Of a stretch of 21,810 nucleotides of DNA, positions 19,451 to 21,810 are shown one piece after another. The DNA comes from a virus. Location: positions 1 to 21,810 of IMG/VR virus record IMGVR_UViG_3300036846_000704; one strand, given 5' to 3'. Under the pieces are notes generated by a model. The model did not search any database, was not told the origin of the DNA, and saw only the letters and a list, made by a program, of their open reading frames with translations. The stretch's first letter is position 1. Each line of letters starts with the position of its first letter. The position numbers and the translations under genes are program-made.

Positions 19451-19901
19451 TAAGGAGCGACTGAACGACGCCTTCGCGCAGCTGCGCAAGCACAAGTTCG
19501 TCGCGAAACAAAACCACCTCTGCTGCCAGTCGTGTGGCTGGGCAGCGATCGACGGGAAGCACCCAGACGCGAAAGACGTGATCTTCTATCACAAGCAAGA
19601 CAGTGACGCGCTGAAAGGCGATCGACTCGTCGGCAAGCTCTACCTCGCGCACCGCTTCAGGACCTCGGGCAGAGCGCTTGACGCCTGCGCAGTGCTGCAT
19701 CAGCACGGCTTCTACACGATCTGGGACGGCACCGACGAGACGCGCATCGCGATCGTCAACATGACGCCTGAACTCGAAGCGCTGAAGATGCTCAAGACTG
19801 CTGATCGCGTCTGCAAGAAAGCAGGTCACGAGTGGGGCTGGCAGCTGCAAGCGCGCGAGCTGATCAAGAACGCAGAGGAATCGATCGGAGGTGCTCAATG
19901 A
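19425..19901 (+). CDS. DUF6891-like protein
   Basis: 158 aa. HLCCQSCGWAAID, then DVIFYHKQDSDAL, LYLAHRF, HGFYTIWDGTDETRIAI and a C-terminal helix. The order CCxxCG...VFYHxQD...W-D-G-x-x-x-x-R-I-x-V resembles DUF6891 proteins (tentative). The Cys cluster is probably metal-binding. The start ATGACAACGC resembles the module start but is preceded by AGAGGGAC, a Shine-Dalgarno, and has no promoter module, so it is an internal gene. ATGA overlap downstream. Confidence 0.7.
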   Translation: MTTQKIKTDKERLNDAFAQLRKHKFVAKQNHLCCQSCGWAAIDGKHPDAKDVIFYHKQDSDALKGDRLVGKLYLAHRFRTSGRALDACAVLHQHGFYTIWDGTDETRIAIVNMTPELEALKMLKTADRVCKKAGHEWGWQLQARELIKNAEESIGGAQ

Positions 19902-20128
19902 AGCCGTCGACGACGACTGCTGCTGAAGCAGCCGTCTTCACTTGTCTCGCGATGTTCGCGATCTTGATCGTCTTGATACTCGCTGGGCTTGCATCGTCTG
20001 ACAACGATGAGCGACCGAGCAGCACGACGACGAGCGCGCAGAGCACGCCTACAGCAACACCTTCAGAAGATGCGATCGACGATGCTGATGCTGTCGACAC
20101 GTGGAACGAAGAGGGCCCTGAGCAATGA
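19898..20128 (+). CDS. 76-aa single-span membrane protein
   Basis: MKPSTTTAAEAA then a hydrophobic helix (VFTCLAMFAILIVLILAGLA, about 13-32) and a Ser/Thr/Pro- and Asp-rich polar tail (ERPSSTTTSAQSTPTATPSED; ending DTWNEEGPEQ). GGAGG precedes the ATG, one of few good ribosome sites in this half. ATGA overlaps on both sides. Low-complexity tail suggests an exposed, flexible domain; topology and role are not known. Confidence 0.65.
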   Translation: MKPSTTTAAEAAVFTCLAMFAILIVLILAGLASSDNDERPSSTTTSAQSTPTATPSEDAIDDADAVDTWNEEGPEQ

Positions 20129-21012
20129 AGGAAGCATTCATCGATCGCAAGTTCAGTCTCGCGAGTCTCGCGCTCATCAAAAAAGCGAACGAGATTCTCG
20201 CTGAGTATGAGGCAGCTGGCTACGACTTGAGCGTGCGTCAGCTTTACTACCAATTCGTTGCGCGCGACATCATCCCGAACACGACGAAAAGCTACAGCAA
20301 CCTGTCGTCTGTGATCAGCGACGCGCGCAAAGCAGGCATGATCGACTGGGGGATGATTCTCGATCGCGGTCGTGTCGTCGTGTCGAACTCGCACTGGAAG
20401 ACGCCGAAGGAGATTCTTGAAAGCGCTGCGACGTCGTTCGCAATCGACAAGTGGTTGACGCAGCCGAACTTCGTCTACGTGATGGTAGAGAAGCAAGCGC
20501 TCGAAGGTGTGCTGCAGCCTGTCTGCAGCGCGCTCGATGTGCCGTTTCTCGCGAACAAGGGCTACTGCTCAGACAGCACGATGTATCGCGTCGGCAAGCG
20601 CATCGAGCACGCGCGCATGCGCGGCAAAGAGCCTGTCGTCATCTACCTCGGCGATCATGACCCGAGCGGCATCGACATGACGCGCGACGTGACTGAGCGC
20701 CTTGAGATGTATTCTGGGGGGCCTGTCGACGTGCTGCGCGTTGCGCTCAACATGGATCAGATCAGACGACTGCGCCCACCTGAGAACCCAGCGAAGTCAA
20801 GCGACTCGCGCTTCGATTCGTATGTCGAGCGCTTCGGCACTTCGAGCTGGGAGCTTGACGCGATCGAGCCGAATGAGCTTGCGCAAATCGTGCGCACGAA
20901 CATCATCGCGAATCGTGACGAAGACGAGTGGGACAAAGCAGTCGAGCGCGAAGACAACATGAAGATCGACCTGCAGCGCATGGCTGACGACTACGAAGAG
21001 GAGCGAGAGTGA
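20125..21012 (+). CDS. TOPRIM-domain protein related to Topo VI-A/Spo11
   Basis: 295 aa. N-terminal region SVRQLYYQFVARDIIPN...SDARKAGMIDW...DRGR resembles the winged-helix part of topoisomerase VI subunit A/Spo11-like proteins. The TOPRIM domain shows VMVEKQALEGVL with Glu122, GYCSDSTMY, and IYLGDHDPSGIDM with Asp177 and Asp179 as metal ligands. C-terminal PAKSSDSRFDSYVERFG and SSWELDAIEPNEL are typical of the mobile-element branch. It could nick, rejoin or otherwise cut DNA, for example in replication or host DNA processing; whether it has a catalytic Tyr is unclear (candidates Tyr41, Tyr42). ATGA overlap upstream, GTGA overlap downstream. Confidence 0.8.
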   Translation: MKEAFIDRKFSLASLALIKKANEILAEYEAAGYDLSVRQLYYQFVARDIIPNTTKSYSNLSSVISDARKAGMIDWGMILDRGRVVVSNSHWKTPKEILESAATSFAIDKWLTQPNFVYVMVEKQALEGVLQPVCSALDVPFLANKGYCSDSTMYRVGKRIEHARMRGKEPVVIYLGDHDPSGIDMTRDVTERLEMYSGGPVDVLRVALNMDQIRRLRPPENPAKSSDSRFDSYVERFGTSSWELDAIEPNELAQIVRTNIIANRDEDEWDKAVEREDNMKIDLQRMADDYEEERE

Positions 21013-21164
21013 TCACGATCTGCGATGGCGACACGATCACTGAGATCGACGAGATGCCAGACACGTCGAGTGGCTTCATCTGGTTTAACGGCGAGCAGCG
21101 CGAGATTCGCGAAATACACACGACGTCGCACGGCACGCAGATCGAGCTTGAGGACAACACATGA
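21009..21164 (+). CDS. 51-aa small protein (GTG start)
   Basis: GTGA overlap with the TOPRIM gene, ATGA overlap with the next. Reads ITICDGDTITEIDEMPDTSSG then FIWFNGEQREIREIHTTSHG and an acidic end: a mostly beta, SH3-like mini-domain. Unknown function; may be a TOPRIM partner (adjacency only). Confidence 0.6.
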   Translation: MITICDGDTITEIDEMPDTSSGFIWFNGEQREIREIHTTSHGTQIELEDNT

Positions 21165-21421
21165 CAGCTGAAAAATTTCAACCGATCGATCTTGACGACG
21201 AGTTCGAAGCGTTCATGCGAAAAGTGAACCCGCAAGTGCGACAACATGAGGCGCAATACAAAGAGAGCAGACGCGTGTGGTTCGCTGCGTGCGCTGCGCT
21301 CTTTCATCACATGGCGAATAAGGTGACAGAGATCAGCGACGACGAAGGCGTCAAGGAATACGAGAACGTCACGCAGCAGCTGCAAGAGTTCATGCTGCGC
21401 GTGAAAGAGGGACGCGACTGA
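21161..21421 (+). CDS. 86-aa helical protein, unknown function
   Basis: MTAEKFQPIDLDDEFEAFMRKV, then RRVWFAACAALFHHMANKV and a C-terminal helix (VTQQLQEFMLRVKEG). All-alpha and soluble. ATGA overlap upstream; the MazG-like gene starts 1 nt after its stop. It might be a MazG partner (adjacency only). Confidence 0.65.
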   Translation: MTAEKFQPIDLDDEFEAFMRKVNPQVRQHEAQYKESRRVWFAACAALFHHMANKVTEISDDEGVKEYENVTQQLQEFMLRVKEGRD

Positions 21422-21422
21422 C

Positions 21423-21749
21423 ATGCTCAACGAGATCGAACATCTGCTTGTGTGCCTCAACGAAGAGTGCTGCGAGATCGCGAAAGAATGCACGAAAGCG
21501 CTGCGCTTCGGACTCGACGACTACAACGCCGAGAATCATGACGACCCGCTGAACCGTGAGCGCTTGCGTCGCGAGCTGTGCGATCTGCTCGGCGTGATCG
21601 AGCTGCTCGTCGCACGTGGCGTGATCACAGACCCTCATCTCGACACGCAGCGCATCTACTTCAAAAAAGTGCGCGTCGCGAAGTTCATGCGCTACGCACA
21701 GAACGCTGGCGCGCTCGATCGAACGATCGTCCTCGACTTCGAAAAATAG
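21423..21749 (+). CDS. MazG-like nucleotide pyrophosphohydrolase
   Basis: 108 aa. The family's metal-binding helices are visible: LNEECCEIAKE (Glu14, Glu15, Glu18) and LRRELCDLLGVIE (Glu51, Asp54), in the all-alpha MazG/iMazG outline; KALRFGLDDY is also typical of phage members. It would hydrolyse (d)NTPs or alarmones in infected cells; substrate not readable. The stop TAG forms part of promoter module copy 8, so it is the last gene of the copy-7 operon. Confidence 0.8.
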   Translation: MLNEIEHLLVCLNEECCEIAKECTKALRFGLDDYNAENHDDPLNRERLRRELCDLLGVIELLVARGVITDPHLDTQRIYFKKVRVAKFMRYAQNAGALDRTIVLDFEK

Positions 21750-21807
21750 TTGAAAAAAACACTTGTGCGCTTTTCTACTTGCTGATATGGTTCACGCATG
21801 ACAACGA
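21742..21807 (+). promoter_or_regulatory. promoter-start module, copy 8
   Basis: AAAAATAG, TTGAAA (21750-21755), 18 nt, TCTACT (21774-21779), 18 nt, ATGACAACGA at 21798. The TAG doubles as the MazG-like gene's stop. A TATGGT (21785-21790) further on, 17 nt after TTGTGC, is an alternative -10. The dyad is incomplete here. Confidence 0.75.
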
Positions 21808-21810
21808 AAA
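21798..21810 (+). CDS. start of the next module-driven gene (4 codons)
   Basis: ATGACAACGAAAA reads MTTK and runs off the window. Inferred as a gene start from the conserved module alone; the product is unknown. Confidence 0.55.

Noticed and set aside
1-21810. CRISPR array, tRNA genes, insertion sequences, att sites or an origin
   Set aside because: The dispersed repeats are spaced by hundreds to thousands of bases, not in array form; no cloverleaf, transposase, integrase or paired att-like repeat was seen.

Overview
The window is a stretch of a tailed double-stranded DNA phage (or prophage) genome. The leftward half carries a lambda-type packaging and head cluster in the canonical order: Nu1-like small terminase, gpA-like large terminase, gpW-like joiner, lambda-family portal, ClpP-like protease with a scaffold tail, a protein in the decoration-protein position, and the start of a gpE-like major capsid protein running off the left edge. 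The sequence is moderately GC-rich and coding is very dense. The head-gene families point to a Gram-negative, probably proteobacterial, host. No integrase, CI-like repressor, tail gene, endolysin, tRNA or CRISPR array is visible, so lifestyle and exact host cannot be read here.

Layout. Positions 1-8668 are leftward. A run of very small genes (8668 down to 7514: a SEC-C zinc protein, three tiny membrane proteins, two soluble peptides and a Cys-rich protein) leads into the small and large terminases, then the head genes. This cluster is interrupted between the large terminase and gpW by a rightward, opposite-strand unit (4200-4975). That unit holds a ribbon-helix-helix-like gene, one further gene and a rho-independent terminator. 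At 8668-8790 a divergent promoter region separates the leftward genes from rightward operons that fill the rest of the window (8790-21810). One leftward gene (15894-16376) encodes a Trp-Gly-Gly repeat protein and sits behind a bidirectional terminator.

The rightward half is organised by a repeated module of about 60-70 bp: an A-rich tract with a -35-like TTGAAA, a -10-like TCTACT (TAGAAT in one copy), a GCACA/TGTGC dyad flanking the -10 in several copies, then 17-18 nt to a start region reading ATGACAACGA. Eight copies are visible (starts at 4531, 8790, 10007, 11712, 14279, 16647, 18162, 21798), plus a diverged copy in front of the ribbon-helix-helix gene. The start is preceded by no recognisable Shine-Dalgarno sequence. 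Each copy opens a gene or operon of mostly tiny genes joined by four-base stop/start overlaps (ATGA, GTGA, TTGA) or TGATG. Most products are unknown. Recognisable ones are a DUF932-like protein, a probable ADP-ribosyltransferase fold, a TOPRIM protein related to Topo VI-A/Spo11, a MazG-like pyrophosphohydrolase, DUF6011-like and DUF6891-like zinc proteins, several other Cys-pair mini-proteins and two winged-helix-like proteins. These fit an early/accessory region aimed at host takeover and nucleotide metabolism (inference).

The strongest candidate for something undescribed is the promoter-plus-start module: a dispersed promoter/operator whose conserved sequence runs across the start codon, with a candidate DNA-binding regulator gene sitting under a diverged copy of it.
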